64,000 bases of DNA from assembly GCA_046710535.1 (NCBI GenBank), contig JBKEHH010000002.1:1-64000 (forward strand). Reading direction: 5' to 3'. The notes under the pieces were generated by a model. It did not search any database, was not told the origin of the DNA, and worked only from the letters and a program-made list of their open reading frames with translations. The position numbers and the translations under genes are program-made. Shown piece after piece: positions 1-8,625 of this stretch (positions within the stretch are counted from its first letter, which is position 1; every line of letters begins with the position of its first letter). Source of the DNA: CAWVSB01 sp046710535. Its GTDB lineage: Bacteria > Pseudomonadota > Gammaproteobacteria > Pseudomonadales > CAWVSB01.

Positions 1-882
1 CTTAGCTTTAAGTGTAACGCCTTGCCAGCGCATACCACCTTGGGTACGAGGCGTACCAAAGCTATTACTAATGCGGCCAAGCACTGGCCACTTCATTTGG
101 CCTTTGCGCTCGGCAAAGTCTTTATAGTCGGCCGGTAGTTTTAAATTAGCGACTGCTTCTTCAACCGCTTTTAATAGGTTTTCTAGGCGGGTACGCTCTT
201 TTTCAGCATCGCTAAGTTGCGCGCCTTTAGTTGTAATAGTGGCATTAATCGCAGCAACAGCGTCTTCACGTATTGAACGTTCTTGTTCTAGGCTAGCGTA
301 TTGTTTGTCTAAATCACCTTGACTATCTTCAAGCCGAGATTTTTCTTCAATAATTGTTGGCTCAAGGCTATTCAGTTCAGTGATGGTTGCGGCAAACTCG
401 GTCATCAGTGAAATGCGCGCTTTGTTAAAATAATCTAAATATGTAATTGCCCGATTAACTTTGGCAGGATCTTCTTGGTTAAGAATAACTTTAATTTTTT
501 TCTGCCGGCCTAATTGATAGGCTATGCGAATTTGTTGAGCAATAAGTGTTTGCTGCTTGTTACTCTCTTGTTGTAATTTATTTTGGCGTTGCTTTAAGTT
601 TTCAAGCAGTTTTTGTTGGCGGGCGATTTGGCCTTTAATAGCCGAAATTTTTCGACCAATTTGGCCGATGGCAAGCTCGCTACGCTTTAGTGCCTTTTTA
701 AATTGCGCGCGTTGACCTTTGTATTCTTCTAGTGAAGATTTTAGTAACGAAATATCTTTTTGCAGTTTGGCTAAATCAGCGGGGCTCGCTTCTTTAGCAA
801 ATATTGGACTGCTAAAAACTAACACTGTCACTACACAAAGCAAATATTGCATTAAGATTTTTTTAATAGCGATTACGTGCAT
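1..882 (-). CDS. envC: EnvC-like murein hydrolase activator, 3' end cut by window edge
   Basis: Periplasmic activator of the AmiA/AmiB-type amidases that split septal peptidoglycan. The visible 294 codons begin with a signal peptide (basic VIAIKKI, then a hydrophobic stretch ending SSPIFA), followed by a long coiled coil rich in Lys, Glu, Gln and Arg (about residues 35-250). The frame then enters the start of the LytM/M23 domain (MKWPVLGRISNSFGTPR) and runs off the window, so the catalytic-like fold cannot be checked. I chose the ATG at 882 rather than the one at 852 because it supplies the basic end of the signal peptide and lies 3 bp after the gpmI stop, as in a co-transcribed pair. The gpmI-envC order is common in Pseudomonas relatives. 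The family assignment rests on coiled coil plus LytM start and on context. Confidence 0.85.
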   Translation of the reverse strand, partial: MHVIAIKKILMQYLLCVVTVLVFSSPIFAKEASPADLAKLQKDISLLKSSLEEYKGQRAQFKKALKRSELAIGQIGRKISAIKGQIARQQKLLENLKQRQNKLQQESNKQQTLIAQQIRIAYQLGRQKKIKVILNQEDPAKVNRAITYLDYFNKARISLMTEFAATITELNSLEPTIIEEKSRLEDSQGDLDKQYASLEQERSIREDAVAAINATITTKGAQLSDAEKERTRLENLLKAVEEAVANLKLPADYKDFAERKGQMKWPVLGRISNSFGTPRTQGGMRWQGVTLKAK

Positions 883-885
883 CGA

Positions 886-2439
886 CTACTTTAACCGCAG
901 CAGTGACTGGCCGGTCATCTCGGTGGGCTGGGCTAAGCCCAGTAGCATTAACATGGTTGGCGCGACGTCGCAGAGGCGGCCGCTAGTGGCTTGCATGCTA
1001 ACACTGCGGTTACCTACGTAAATAAAAGGCACATGTTCGGTAGTGTGCTGAGTATGTTTTTCTTGGTTGCCATCAATCATCTGCTCGCAGTTACCGTGGT
1101 CGGCAGTGACTAAGCATTCTCCGTCGGCGGCTAACACTGCCTCGCTAACGCGGCGCACACTTTCGTCTATTGCTTCGGCGGCTTTCATGGCCGCGGCAAA
1201 ATTGCCAGTGTGGCCAACCATATCGCCGTTGGCATAGTTACAAATAATGACGTCATAGCGTTTATTGGTAATGGCATTGACCAGATTGTCGGTAACTTCT
1301 GGCGCGCTCATTTCTGGCTGCAAGTCGTAGGTGGCCACGTCAGGGGAGTTAATTAAGATCCGCTCTTCACCGTTAAATAGTTCTTCGCGCCCGCCACTAA
1401 AAAAGAAAGTCACATGAGCATATTTTTCGGTTTCAGAAATTCTTAACTGACTTAGATTTTGGCTTTCTAAATATTCGCCCAACACATTACTTAAATGAAC
1501 GGTGGGGTAGGCGATGATTGATTTAATATTGGCAGCGTATTCGGTAATGCTGACAAAATCTGCCAATGCAGGAACGGCTTTGCGTTCAAAACCGTCAAAG
1601 TTTGGCTCAATAAAGGCGCGAGTTAACTCACGGGCACGGTCTGAACGGAAGTTTAAAAACAGCACCGCATCACCGTCTTTAATAACAGCGCTGTCTTGAC
1701 CGTCAGCTTGGATTACGGTGGGCTCGACAAATTCGTCGTCTTCATTGCGCGCGTAGGCGTTGGCCAAAGCATCGCTAGCATTGGCAGCACTATACGGAGC
1801 TTCGTTTAGGGTAAGCATGTCGTAGGCGCGCTGTACTCGGTTCCAGCGGTTGTCTCGGTCCATGGCGTAATAGCGACCAACTATTGTCGCGGTGCGGCCG
1901 CATTGGTGTTTGGCAAATGCTTCGTCGGCCGCTTGCAGTGACGCCAGGGCACTGCGTGGTGGGGTATCGCGGCCATCTAGAAAGGCATGTAAATAGACTT
2001 TTTTGCAGCCACGTTTAACGGCAAGTTCAATGGCCGCAATAATATGGCGCTCATGGCTGTGTACACCGCCGGGCGACATTAGGCCAAATAAATGTACTGC
2101 GCTGTCGTTGGCTACAGCTTTATCTACCGTACCAGTCAATGCTGGGTTTTGGTAAAAACCGCCATCGCTAATATCTTTGTCGATACGGGAAATGTTCTGA
2201 TAAATAATGCGACCAGCACCAAGGCTCATGTGGCCAACTTCTGAATTGCCCATTTGGCCGGCGGGTAAACCGACGTCTAGCCCCGATGCGGAGATAGTGG
2301 TTTGCGGGGCATTAGCACGTAAGCTGTCCCAATAAGGAGTGTTGGCATGAAAAATCGCGTTGTGTTCTGGTTCGTCGCGCTGTCCCCAGCCATCTAAAAT
2401 TAGCAGAACCAGTGGTTTTTTGCGGTTTGAGCTTGTCAT
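886..2439 (-). CDS. gpmI: 2,3-bisphosphoglycerate-independent phosphoglycerate mutase
   Basis: Interconverts 3- and 2-phosphoglycerate in glycolysis and gluconeogenesis, using two Mn2+ ions and a phosphoserine intermediate. The 517-residue protein has the full family length. The N-terminal metal motif LILDGWG is near residue 13, the nucleophilic Ser66 lies in GQMGNSEVGH, and the second metal cluster is in VTADHGNCEQM near the C-terminus. HERHI and DGRDTPPRS are also family hallmarks. It is followed by envC after 3 bp, and it is divergent from the rhodanese-grxC-secB cluster, so the 189-bp gap 2440-2628 should hold promoters for both directions. Confidence 0.97.
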   Translation of the reverse strand: MTSSNRKKPLVLLILDGWGQRDEPEHNAIFHANTPYWDSLRANAPQTTISASGLDVGLPAGQMGNSEVGHMSLGAGRIIYQNISRIDKDISDGGFYQNPALTGTVDKAVANDSAVHLFGLMSPGGVHSHERHIIAAIELAVKRGCKKVYLHAFLDGRDTPPRSALASLQAADEAFAKHQCGRTATIVGRYYAMDRDNRWNRVQRAYDMLTLNEAPYSAANASDALANAYARNEDDEFVEPTVIQADGQDSAVIKDGDAVLFLNFRSDRARELTRAFIEPNFDGFERKAVPALADFVSITEYAANIKSIIAYPTVHLSNVLGEYLESQNLSQLRISETEKYAHVTFFFSGGREELFNGEERILINSPDVATYDLQPEMSAPEVTDNLVNAITNKRYDVIICNYANGDMVGHTGNFAAAMKAAEAIDESVRRVSEAVLAADGECLVTADHGNCEQMIDGNQEKHTQHTTEHVPFIYVGNRSVSMQATSGRLCDVAPTMLMLLGLAQPTEMTGQSLLRLK

Positions 2440-2628
2440 GGGTACTCACATCATTGATTTGGGGTGGTTTATTGGCAAACAAGGCGCAGATTTTACCCTT
2501 TGGCGCTGTTTATGGCTATTAGGTTGGCTAAAAACTGGGCAAAAGGTTTAGCCTAGGTTGGCAGCCGTGTATACTTGCCACGCTTTTTTTTGGCCACGCA
2601 TATTGGTGGCTTTAGTTTTGGAGTCTTC

Positions 2629-3048
2629 ATGGAACTGTTTTTACAATTTGTTAGCTATAACTGGTATTGGTTTGGCTTAATCGCGTTGCTAATAAGTGGC
2701 TTAATGCACTATGAGGGTAAAAAGGCTGGCCCACAAATCACCACTAACGAGCTAACTACGCTGGTGAATAAACAAGAGGGGGTGGTGTTAGACGTGCGCC
2801 CAGCGGCAGAATTTAAGACTGGCCATATAGTTGATGCGATTAATATCCCGTCGACGGCCATCGCTACCCGTAAGGCAGAGCTTGAAAACAAGAAAGAGAC
2901 CCCCATTATTATTGTCTGTAAAATGGGCCAACACTCTGCCACTGTAGGTAGAACCTTGCGCGCAGATGGTTTTACTCAGGTTTATCGCTTGTCGGGTGGT
3001 ATTAGCGAGTGGGTAGCTTCGCAGTTGCCACTGGTTAAAAGTAAATAA
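2629..3048 (+). CDS. Membrane-anchored rhodanese-like sulfurtransferase (YibN type)
   Basis: A 139-residue protein with one N-terminal membrane helix (about residues 8-26) and a single rhodanese domain (about residues 37-135). The active-site loop is VCKMGQHSA with Cys97, which would carry the persulfide. This matches the YibN-type proteins that sit before grxC and secB in many gammaproteobacteria. The exact sulfur acceptor is not established. The ATG at 2629 is preceded by GGAG at a good distance; an in-frame start further upstream would put non-hydrophobic sequence before the helix and was not used. The next gene follows after 32 bp. Confidence 0.9.
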   Translation: MELFLQFVSYNWYWFGLIALLISGLMHYEGKKAGPQITTNELTTLVNKQEGVVLDVRPAAEFKTGHIVDAINIPSTAIATRKAELENKKETPIIIVCKMGQHSATVGRTLRADGFTQVYRLSGGISEWVASQLPLVKSK

Positions 3049-3080
3049 ATAAACGAAGAACAATAGACACTAGGTTTGTC

Positions 3081-3344
3081 ATGTCAGCAGTAATTATGTA
3101 CACCACACCCTATTGCCCATATTGCATGCGCGCTAAAGACTTGCTCGATAGTAAGGGTATTGCATATGAAGATATTGATGTGGAGGCGCAGCCTCAATTA
3201 AGAAGTGAGATGATGGAGCGCAGCGGTCAGCGCACGGTTCCACAAATTTGGATTAACGAGCAACATGTTGGCGGGTTTACCGACTTATATGCCTTGGATG
3301 TGCAAGGCAAATTAGATGGTTTTCTGGCTGGACAAGTTGATTAA
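3081..3344 (+). CDS. grxC: Glutaredoxin 3
   Basis: A small dithiol glutaredoxin of 87 residues that reduces disulfides and glutathione mixed disulfides with glutathione as donor. The active site is C12-P-Y-C15 in YTTPYCPYCMRAK. The cis-proline TVPQIWI and the glutathione-binding GGFTDL segment follow in the expected order. It lies between the rhodanese gene and secB and is probably co-transcribed with them (44-bp gap before secB). Confidence 0.96.
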   Translation: MSAVIMYTTPYCPYCMRAKDLLDSKGIAYEDIDVEAQPQLRSEMMERSGQRTVPQIWINEQHVGGFTDLYALDVQGKLDGFLAGQVD

Positions 3345-3388
3345 AACTAGAACTATAAAACTGAAATAGTAAAACCGAGGAAGTCAAA

Positions 3389-3883
3389 ATGGCTGAAGAA
3401 ACACCAAATGCAGCAGTAGCCGCAGAAGCACCAACCGATGAAAGACAATTTGCTTTGCAGCGTATATTCATCAAAGACGTTTCTTTTGAAAACCCTCGTG
3501 GCGTAGCCGCTTTTAAAGGCGAGTGGAAACCAGAAGTAAATCTAGATCTAAATATGGCTAGAAACCCAATTGACGAACGCAACTGGGAAGTTCTTTTAAG
3601 CTTAACCATTACTGTTAAAAACGCTGATGAAACAGCCTTTTTGGTTGAAGTGCACCAAGGCGGCGTATTCCTGTGTAATGGCCTAGACGAAGATCAAACT
3701 CGTCAGGTGCTAAATACAGTAGCGGCGAATATTTTATTCCCTTATGCTCGTGAAGCGGTAGATAACTTGGTAGTTAAGGGTGGTTTCCCGCCACTGCAAG
3801 TAGCGCCAATTAACTTTGATGCTTTGTATCAGCAAGCGCTAACGCAAAAGCAAGCAAAAGAAGCTGAAGAGCAAACTCACTAA
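3389..3883 (+). CDS. secB: Export chaperone SecB
   Basis: Tetrameric cytosolic chaperone that keeps preproteins unfolded and hands them to SecA. The 164-residue product has the conserved start of the fold (FALQRIFIKDVSFENP), the GGVFLCNG strand and the C-terminal half with FPYAREAVDNLVVKGGFPP, followed by a Gln/Ala-rich tail. A ribosome binding site (GAGGAAG) lies just before the ATG. A strong terminator follows directly, which closes this transcription unit. In related genomes trmL comes next, so the lipid block at 4.1-11.7 kb looks inserted here. Confidence 0.97.
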   Translation: MAEETPNAAVAAEAPTDERQFALQRIFIKDVSFENPRGVAAFKGEWKPEVNLDLNMARNPIDERNWEVLLSLTITVKNADETAFLVEVHQGGVFLCNGLDEDQTRQVLNTVAANILFPYAREAVDNLVVKGGFPPLQVAPINFDALYQQALTQKQAKEAEEQTH

Positions 3884-3901
3884 TTTTTAGCGAGTTTTTT
3901 T

Positions 3902-3932
3902 AAAAAGCCGAGACTATTATCTCGGCTTTTTT
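3902..3932 (+). terminator. Rho-independent terminator after secB
   Basis: An 11-nt stem arm AAAAAGCCGAG pairs with CTCGGCTTTTT across an 8-nt loop (ACTATTAT), ending in a run of T. It lies 19 bp after the secB stop. The A-rich 5' arm makes it able to work on both strands. Confidence 0.9.
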
Positions 3933-4098
3933 GTGAGTGAAATTTCAGTTTGGTCGCTAGTGAAGGTTTGGCTAAAAAGTTGCATTTCCATAAGCAGTGG
4001 CTGATGCTGTAACTGTCGATCCCCGCAGCAAAGAAAGATAAAGTTACACTATCAATAATAATAATTTATTAGTCTAAATATTTTATAAGGTAGCTGTT

Positions 4099-5769
4099 AT
4101 CAAAAAACTAAGTTTAGTCGACATCGGGTTTTTGGCTGGAGAGAGCCGTGATACGCCAATGCATGTGGGGGGTGTTAGCTTATATACCTTGCCCGATGGA
4201 GTGGATGAACAAGAGTTTTTACATGGTCTTACTGAGATGCTTCGCACTGTCGATATGTTCCAGCCGCCATTTGGTGACAAGCTAAAAACTGGGCCGTTGG
4301 GTTTAGCCGGTCCAACTTATTGGGAGCGTGATAGAGCCGTCGATGTTGACTATCACATTCGTCATTCTGCGCTGCCTAAACCTGGCCGTTACCGCGAGTT
4401 ATTTGGTTTGGTGTCGCGCTTACACGGAACTTTGTTGGATAGAAGCAGGCCGTTGTGGGAAATGAATTTAATCGAAGGTTTGCCTGGCAGGCAGTTTGCG
4501 GTATGCACCAAAACTCATCATGCAGCAGTAGATGGCGCCACTTCAATTCATATTGCTCGCAGTATGCTATACAGTGATCCTGCCGATCGTCTGAAAGATT
4601 CACCGTTGTCGTTAGCTGCAGGCGAGCGTTATCGTGCCGCCTTGAGGCGTCAGCACCCTAAAACATATAGTGAGCTAGAACTGCGCAATGTTGCCGACCG
4701 ATTAAAGTCGAGCTTAGATAGTAGCGCACAAATTTTTGGCGCGTTGAAGCGAACTGCCGCTGCTTGGCAAGGTAAAGAGGGGGCGTTAATGTTGCCTTTT
4801 ATGGACGTGCCTCGCAGTGCGATTAATACTAAAGTAGAAGGTGCGCGCCGTTTTGTTGCACAGTCATGGTCGTTTGCGTGTATCCGTGCCGTGGGCAAGG
4901 CTTTTGATGCAACTTTTAATGATGCGATAATGGCAATGTGTGCAGGTGGTTTACGCCAGTACATGCAAAAGCATGCAGAGCTTCCCGAACAATCGTTAAA
5001 AGCCATGGTGCCGGTGTCGCTTCGCAAGCCAGGCGATATGGATTCGGGCAATGCGGTGGGGTCTATCAGCGTAGATTTAGCCACTAATATCGCCGACCCA
5101 GTAAAACGGATGATTGCGATTAGAGATTCTGCTAGCGCAGGCAAAGAATTCTTCTTTGAAATGTCGTCAAATGAAGCACAGCTTTATAGTATGTTGATGC
5201 AGGCTCCCGGCATGTTGTTAGTGCCGCTTGGCTTGATGAGTAAAATGCCGCCGTTTAATACCGTTATTTCTAATGTACCGGGTATTTTGCAGCCCATGTA
5301 TTGGAATGGTGCGCGCATGGAAGGCTCTTATCCCGCGTCGATTATTATGGATGGAGTGGCCGTCAATATCACCATGGTGACTTATGACAAAAATGTCGAT
5401 TTTGGCATTATGGCTTGTCGGCGTTCACTGCCACAAATACAGCGCCTTATAGATTATATGGAGTTGGCGCTGGTTGAGTTAGAAGAGGCCGCTGGTATTA
5501 CTACCTACATAGCAGAAGCGAAGCCGCTGTCAGGTAAAATCGCTGCTGCGAAGAAAAAGGCAGCGCCTAAAAAGAAAGTAACAGCTAGCAAGAAAGCTGC
5601 GGTGAAAAAGAAAGTTGCCGTAAAGAAAGTTGCGGCTAAAAACCCTGTGGTAAAGAAAACTGCCTTTAAAAAAGCGATAGTAATGAAAACCATAGCTAAG
5701 AAAGTTGTAGCTAAAAAACCGACAGCTAAAAAACCGGGAGCCAAGAAAATCGTAGTCATGAAAAAATAA
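4099..5769 (+). CDS. Wax ester synthase/diacylglycerol acyltransferase with lysine-rich C-terminal tail
   Basis: Bifunctional WS/DGAT: joins acyl-CoA to fatty alcohols or diacylglycerol to make storage wax esters or triacylglycerol at the inner membrane. The active-site motif HHAAVDG is present (His140, His141, Asp145 counting from 4099), with the family's PLWEMNLIEGL, FNDAIMAMC and VISNVPG motifs. The last 75 residues (DNA 5542-5766) contain 29 Lys and no acidic residue, resembling the tails of PhaF, AlgP and histone H1; WS/DGATs normally end before this. The start is uncertain. The family N-terminus KKLSLVDIGFLAGES reads in frame from 4102, but no ATG, GTG or TTG precedes it. AAGG at 4087-4090 sits 8 nt before an ATC codon at 4099, so I mark an AUC start; a TTG at 4132 would drop 11 conserved residues. 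Confidence 0.88.
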   Translation: MKKLSLVDIGFLAGESRDTPMHVGGVSLYTLPDGVDEQEFLHGLTEMLRTVDMFQPPFGDKLKTGPLGLAGPTYWERDRAVDVDYHIRHSALPKPGRYRELFGLVSRLHGTLLDRSRPLWEMNLIEGLPGRQFAVCTKTHHAAVDGATSIHIARSMLYSDPADRLKDSPLSLAAGERYRAALRRQHPKTYSELELRNVADRLKSSLDSSAQIFGALKRTAAAWQGKEGALMLPFMDVPRSAINTKVEGARRFVAQSWSFACIRAVGKAFDATFNDAIMAMCAGGLRQYMQKHAELPEQSLKAMVPVSLRKPGDMDSGNAVGSISVDLATNIADPVKRMIAIRDSASAGKEFFFEMSSNEAQLYSMLMQAPGMLLVPLGLMSKMPPFNTVISNVPGILQPMYWNGARMEGSYPASIIMDGVAVNITMVTYDKNVDFGIMACRRSLPQIQRLIDYMELALVELEEAAGITTYIAEAKPLSGKIAAAKKKAAPKKKVTASKKAAVKKKVAVKKVAAKNPVVKKTAFKKAIVMKTIAKKVVAKKPTAKKPGAKKIVVMKK

Positions 5770-6056
5770 GCGTTATTGCAGTGCTAGCTATAAGTGATGG
5801 AGATGCTTCTCTGTTAAGTTGCCCTGTTTTGGGTGCGCTAGGTTAGGCATTATGACGGAGATTTTTGTCGGGCAGAGCTTGTTTTAGGCTTATTATATTT
5901 AGATCGACAACTTCCTCATAATGATACCAATGCAACTATTCGCAATGGTGAAAGTAACCTCCTGCCACTAGATGACGAGGTGTTTGCACTGTAATATAGT
6001 GTAAATAATAACTTATTCCGCGATGTAATAACGCCGGCGTTAAGCCTAGGAACAGC

Positions 6057-7463
6057 ATGCTTATTAATACCAAACGCAGTTTGACTAAAGCCATAAATAA
6101 AGCACAAAGTTTTGACGAATGGAAAGACGCTGCTGCCAACTATGATAGGAGTAATGGTTTAGATCGCTGGCGCCGCTTAGATGAAACTAGCCAATATGAT
6201 TATGTGTCGATTCGCCGCCGCCTGGATACACTGCGCAGCTTAAAAGCGCGTCGAGATATTCGTGGGTTATTGTTTAATCTCAATGAAGGTATTCATGGCA
6301 ATCTGGGCGGTATGGGCAGCGCTGGTTTATATGGCCACGCTAAGTCTGGTACCAAACATCTGATCGAAAACTATATTGACGAAGTTGTTAACACCTTAGA
6401 GATGTTGGCCGAGGATGAAAGCGGCGATATTACTTTTGAAGAAAAAGTCGATTTCTTCCGTCGTGCTAGCCATTGTTTTGGACGCTCTGCGTTTATGATG
6501 AGCGGTTCAGGCTCGCTACTTTATTTTCATATTGGTGTGGCGAAAGCCTTAACCGAAGCAGATTTATTGCCGACTATTATTTCAGGCTCTAGCGGTGGCT
6601 CTCTAGTGGGTAGTGTTATCGCCACACATACCGATGCCGAACTGATTGATATATTTAAACCGGAATATTTCACCAGCCGCCTACCTACCGATAGTGGGCA
6701 AGAGCCAATGTCTCGGATAGAGACTTTGGAGTATGGTCTGGAGCAGTTTATCCCAGACATGACATTCCAGGAGGCGTTTGAGAAAACAGGCCGAGCGATA
6801 AACGTTTCGATAGCGCCAGTGGAGACTCATCAAACTTCACGCTTACTTAATGCCATCACTTCACCGGCAGTGCTAATACGCAGCGCGGTTAAGGCATCCT
6901 GTGCAGTGCCGGGTATTTTTCCGCCGGTTACCTTGCAAACTAAAGACATATATGGCCATCCGATGGCCTATTTACCTTCGCGACAGTGGGTAGATGGCTC
7001 AGTTAGTGACGACTTGCCAGCTAAGCGCTTAGCACGCCTGTATGGGGTGAATCACTATGTGGTTAGCCAAACTAACCCTCATGTATTGCCATTTGTTAGT
7101 GACGGCTTGCGTAAAAAATCTACTTTAGGCTTGCTAACTAACGCTACCACTCGCTCTGCCAGAGAATGGATAAACGCCTTGTCTAGTATCGCTGATAAAG
7201 TTGACACCAAAGGCCATGCTATTTCGCGTGCAACTAACATGTTGCGCTCGATAATTAATCAAGATTATGTCGGTGACATTAATATTTTGCCTGACTATAA
7301 AGTATCTAATCCGTTTGGCTTATTGTCTCAGCCTACTGAAGAGAGAATGCTTAAGCTTATTAACACTGGCGAGCGCTGTACTTGGCCTAAGCTGGAAATG
7401 ATTCGCCGGCAAACAATGATAAGCCGTAAGCTAGACGAGTTGCTGTCTCAGTTTGATAGTTGA
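6057..7463 (+). CDS. Patatin-like phospholipase/triacylglycerol lipase with DUF3336 domain
   Basis: A 468-residue serine hydrolase of the patatin fold. Residues 5-140 match DUF3336 (YDYVSIRRRLDTLRSLK; GLLFNLNEGIHGNLGGM), which also precedes the patatin domain in yeast Tgl3/4/5 and plant SDP1 triacylglycerol lipases. The oxyanion loop is MSGSGSLLYFHIGV, the nucleophile elbow is G-S-S179-G-G, and the catalytic Asp313 lies in WVDGS. There is no signal peptide, so it should act in the cytoplasm. The ATG is preceded by AGGA at good spacing. Lying downstream of the wax ester synthase (287-bp gap), it is a plausible mobilising partner for stored neutral lipid; that role is inferred. The gap 5770-6056 holds no recognisable gene. 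Confidence 0.88.
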   Translation: MLINTKRSLTKAINKAQSFDEWKDAAANYDRSNGLDRWRRLDETSQYDYVSIRRRLDTLRSLKARRDIRGLLFNLNEGIHGNLGGMGSAGLYGHAKSGTKHLIENYIDEVVNTLEMLAEDESGDITFEEKVDFFRRASHCFGRSAFMMSGSGSLLYFHIGVAKALTEADLLPTIISGSSGGSLVGSVIATHTDAELIDIFKPEYFTSRLPTDSGQEPMSRIETLEYGLEQFIPDMTFQEAFEKTGRAINVSIAPVETHQTSRLLNAITSPAVLIRSAVKASCAVPGIFPPVTLQTKDIYGHPMAYLPSRQWVDGSVSDDLPAKRLARLYGVNHYVVSQTNPHVLPFVSDGLRKKSTLGLLTNATTRSAREWINALSSIADKVDTKGHAISRATNMLRSIINQDYVGDINILPDYKVSNPFGLLSQPTEERMLKLINTGERCTWPKLEMIRRQTMISRKLDELLSQFDS

Positions 7464-7484
7464 TTGAATTGAGTGATGTAACAA

Positions 7485-7507
7485 GCCGAGCATGCCTCGG
7501 CTTTTTT
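7485..7507 (+). terminator. Rho-independent terminator after patatin gene
   Basis: GCCGAG pairs with CTCGGC around a 5-nt loop (CATGC), followed by six T. It starts 21 bp after the patatin stop and just before the end of the convergent AraC gene. Confidence 0.85.
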
Positions 7508-7512
7508 ATGGG

Positions 7513-8496
7513 TTACTTATTCTTAAGTCTAAAATCCCCAGGGCTATTGTCGGTCCATCCCTTAAATGATCGTGTAAAGGCACTTTGGTCTGAATACCCA
7601 AGTAATAGAGCTAATTCTGCTAATGACAAATTTGTGCGGGTTAAATATCGCCGGGCTAGTTGTTCGCGCACGCTGTTGAGTAATGTTTGATAAGACAAAT
7701 TGTAACTGGCTAGTTTGCGTTGTACCGAGCGCACTGAACTGTTTAATTCGACGGCTACATGGGGCAGTGTGGCTTTGCCTTCAGGCAGCAGTTTGAGCAG
7801 TACTTGTTGCAAGCGATGTAAAAATGGGTCGCTTATTTTTATGGCTTTTGAAAACGCTTGCTGTTGAGCAAGGCGCATTGTTTGAAAGCCGATAGGTAAC
7901 TGTTGTTGCAGTGGAGTGTGGACGCTGCTGGCGTCAAAAGTAATGCCGGGCTTGGTGGAATTAAAACTAACTGGGCAAGCGAAAAATTGTTCGATGGGTG
8001 TAATGTTGTCCGGCGCATCACCGGTGAAACTCACTGCTAGCAATGAGCAAGCCCCCGGAAAGCGATGACGAATAAATGTAACCAGCGCGCTAAATGCTAC
8101 TTGGACAAATAATGCGTTGTCGTTGCCAAGGTGGTCGGGCCAAGCAAGTGTCCATTGTTTTTCACCGCAGTGTAATTGGCCAAAGTTCAGGCTGTAAAAA
8201 TGTCGTTCGCATAGCATATAGGTTTCTAACGCGTCGGCGATGGTCTCGCTGTTGAGTATTAAATAACCTAAAACTCCGGCGTGTTGTATTTCTACTTCGG
8301 CCCCTATTTGTATGCCCGCGGCTTGGTTGGGAGTAAGGCTGACGGCATGCGCTAATAATTGACGCCATTGGGTTTGAGCAATAGTTTCTTGGTTGGCAAT
8401 TAGGTCTAGTTTGCTGCTTAGCTCTTGGTTCTCAATGTTGTGGCGGTTCATCCAGGCGCGAATGATTTGCGCGAAGCTGCCAGATATTCTTATCAT
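7513..8496 (-). CDS. AraC family regulator with Arabinose_bd-type sensor domain
   Basis: A 327-residue transcription regulator. The N-terminal 190 residues resemble the PF12625 domain found in OruR/ArgR-type AraC proteins. The C-terminal 100 residues hold the two helix-turn-helix units: ATLPHVAVELNSSVRSVQRKL, then the signature LSLAELALLLGYSDQSAFTRSFKGW. The start at 8496 (MIRISGSFAQIIRAW) was chosen because family members begin this way and sequence further upstream lacks domain similarity. It is divergent from the dioxygenase gene at 8626 across a 129-bp gap, the classic arrangement for a regulator and its target. The inducer is unknown. Confidence 0.9.
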   Translation of the reverse strand: MIRISGSFAQIIRAWMNRHNIENQELSSKLDLIANQETIAQTQWRQLLAHAVSLTPNQAAGIQIGAEVEIQHAGVLGYLILNSETIADALETYMLCERHFYSLNFGQLHCGEKQWTLAWPDHLGNDNALFVQVAFSALVTFIRHRFPGACSLLAVSFTGDAPDNITPIEQFFACPVSFNSTKPGITFDASSVHTPLQQQLPIGFQTMRLAQQQAFSKAIKISDPFLHRLQQVLLKLLPEGKATLPHVAVELNSSVRSVQRKLASYNLSYQTLLNSVREQLARRYLTRTNLSLAELALLLGYSDQSAFTRSFKGWTDNSPGDFRLKNK

Positions 8497-8625
8497 AGGG
8501 TGGTGGCCATAAGTTAACGTGGCATACTTTGTATAAAGATTGGCATAGGTTGTCAATATAAAAAATACGAATAATCCTAGTATTACACTATTATGATCAC
8601 AGCGTTTAATGCGGAGTAGCAGTTT

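Noticed and set aside
5505..5759. Long open frame on the minus strand rich in Phe, Leu and Ala
   Set aside because: It is the antisense image of the lysine-rich tail (AAG/AAA codons give Leu/Phe) and has no start signal or independent support.
8497..8625. Promoter calls in the AraC/dioxygenase divergent gap
   Set aside because: TTGTCA and several TA-rich boxes are present but no pair has both good matches and proper spacing.
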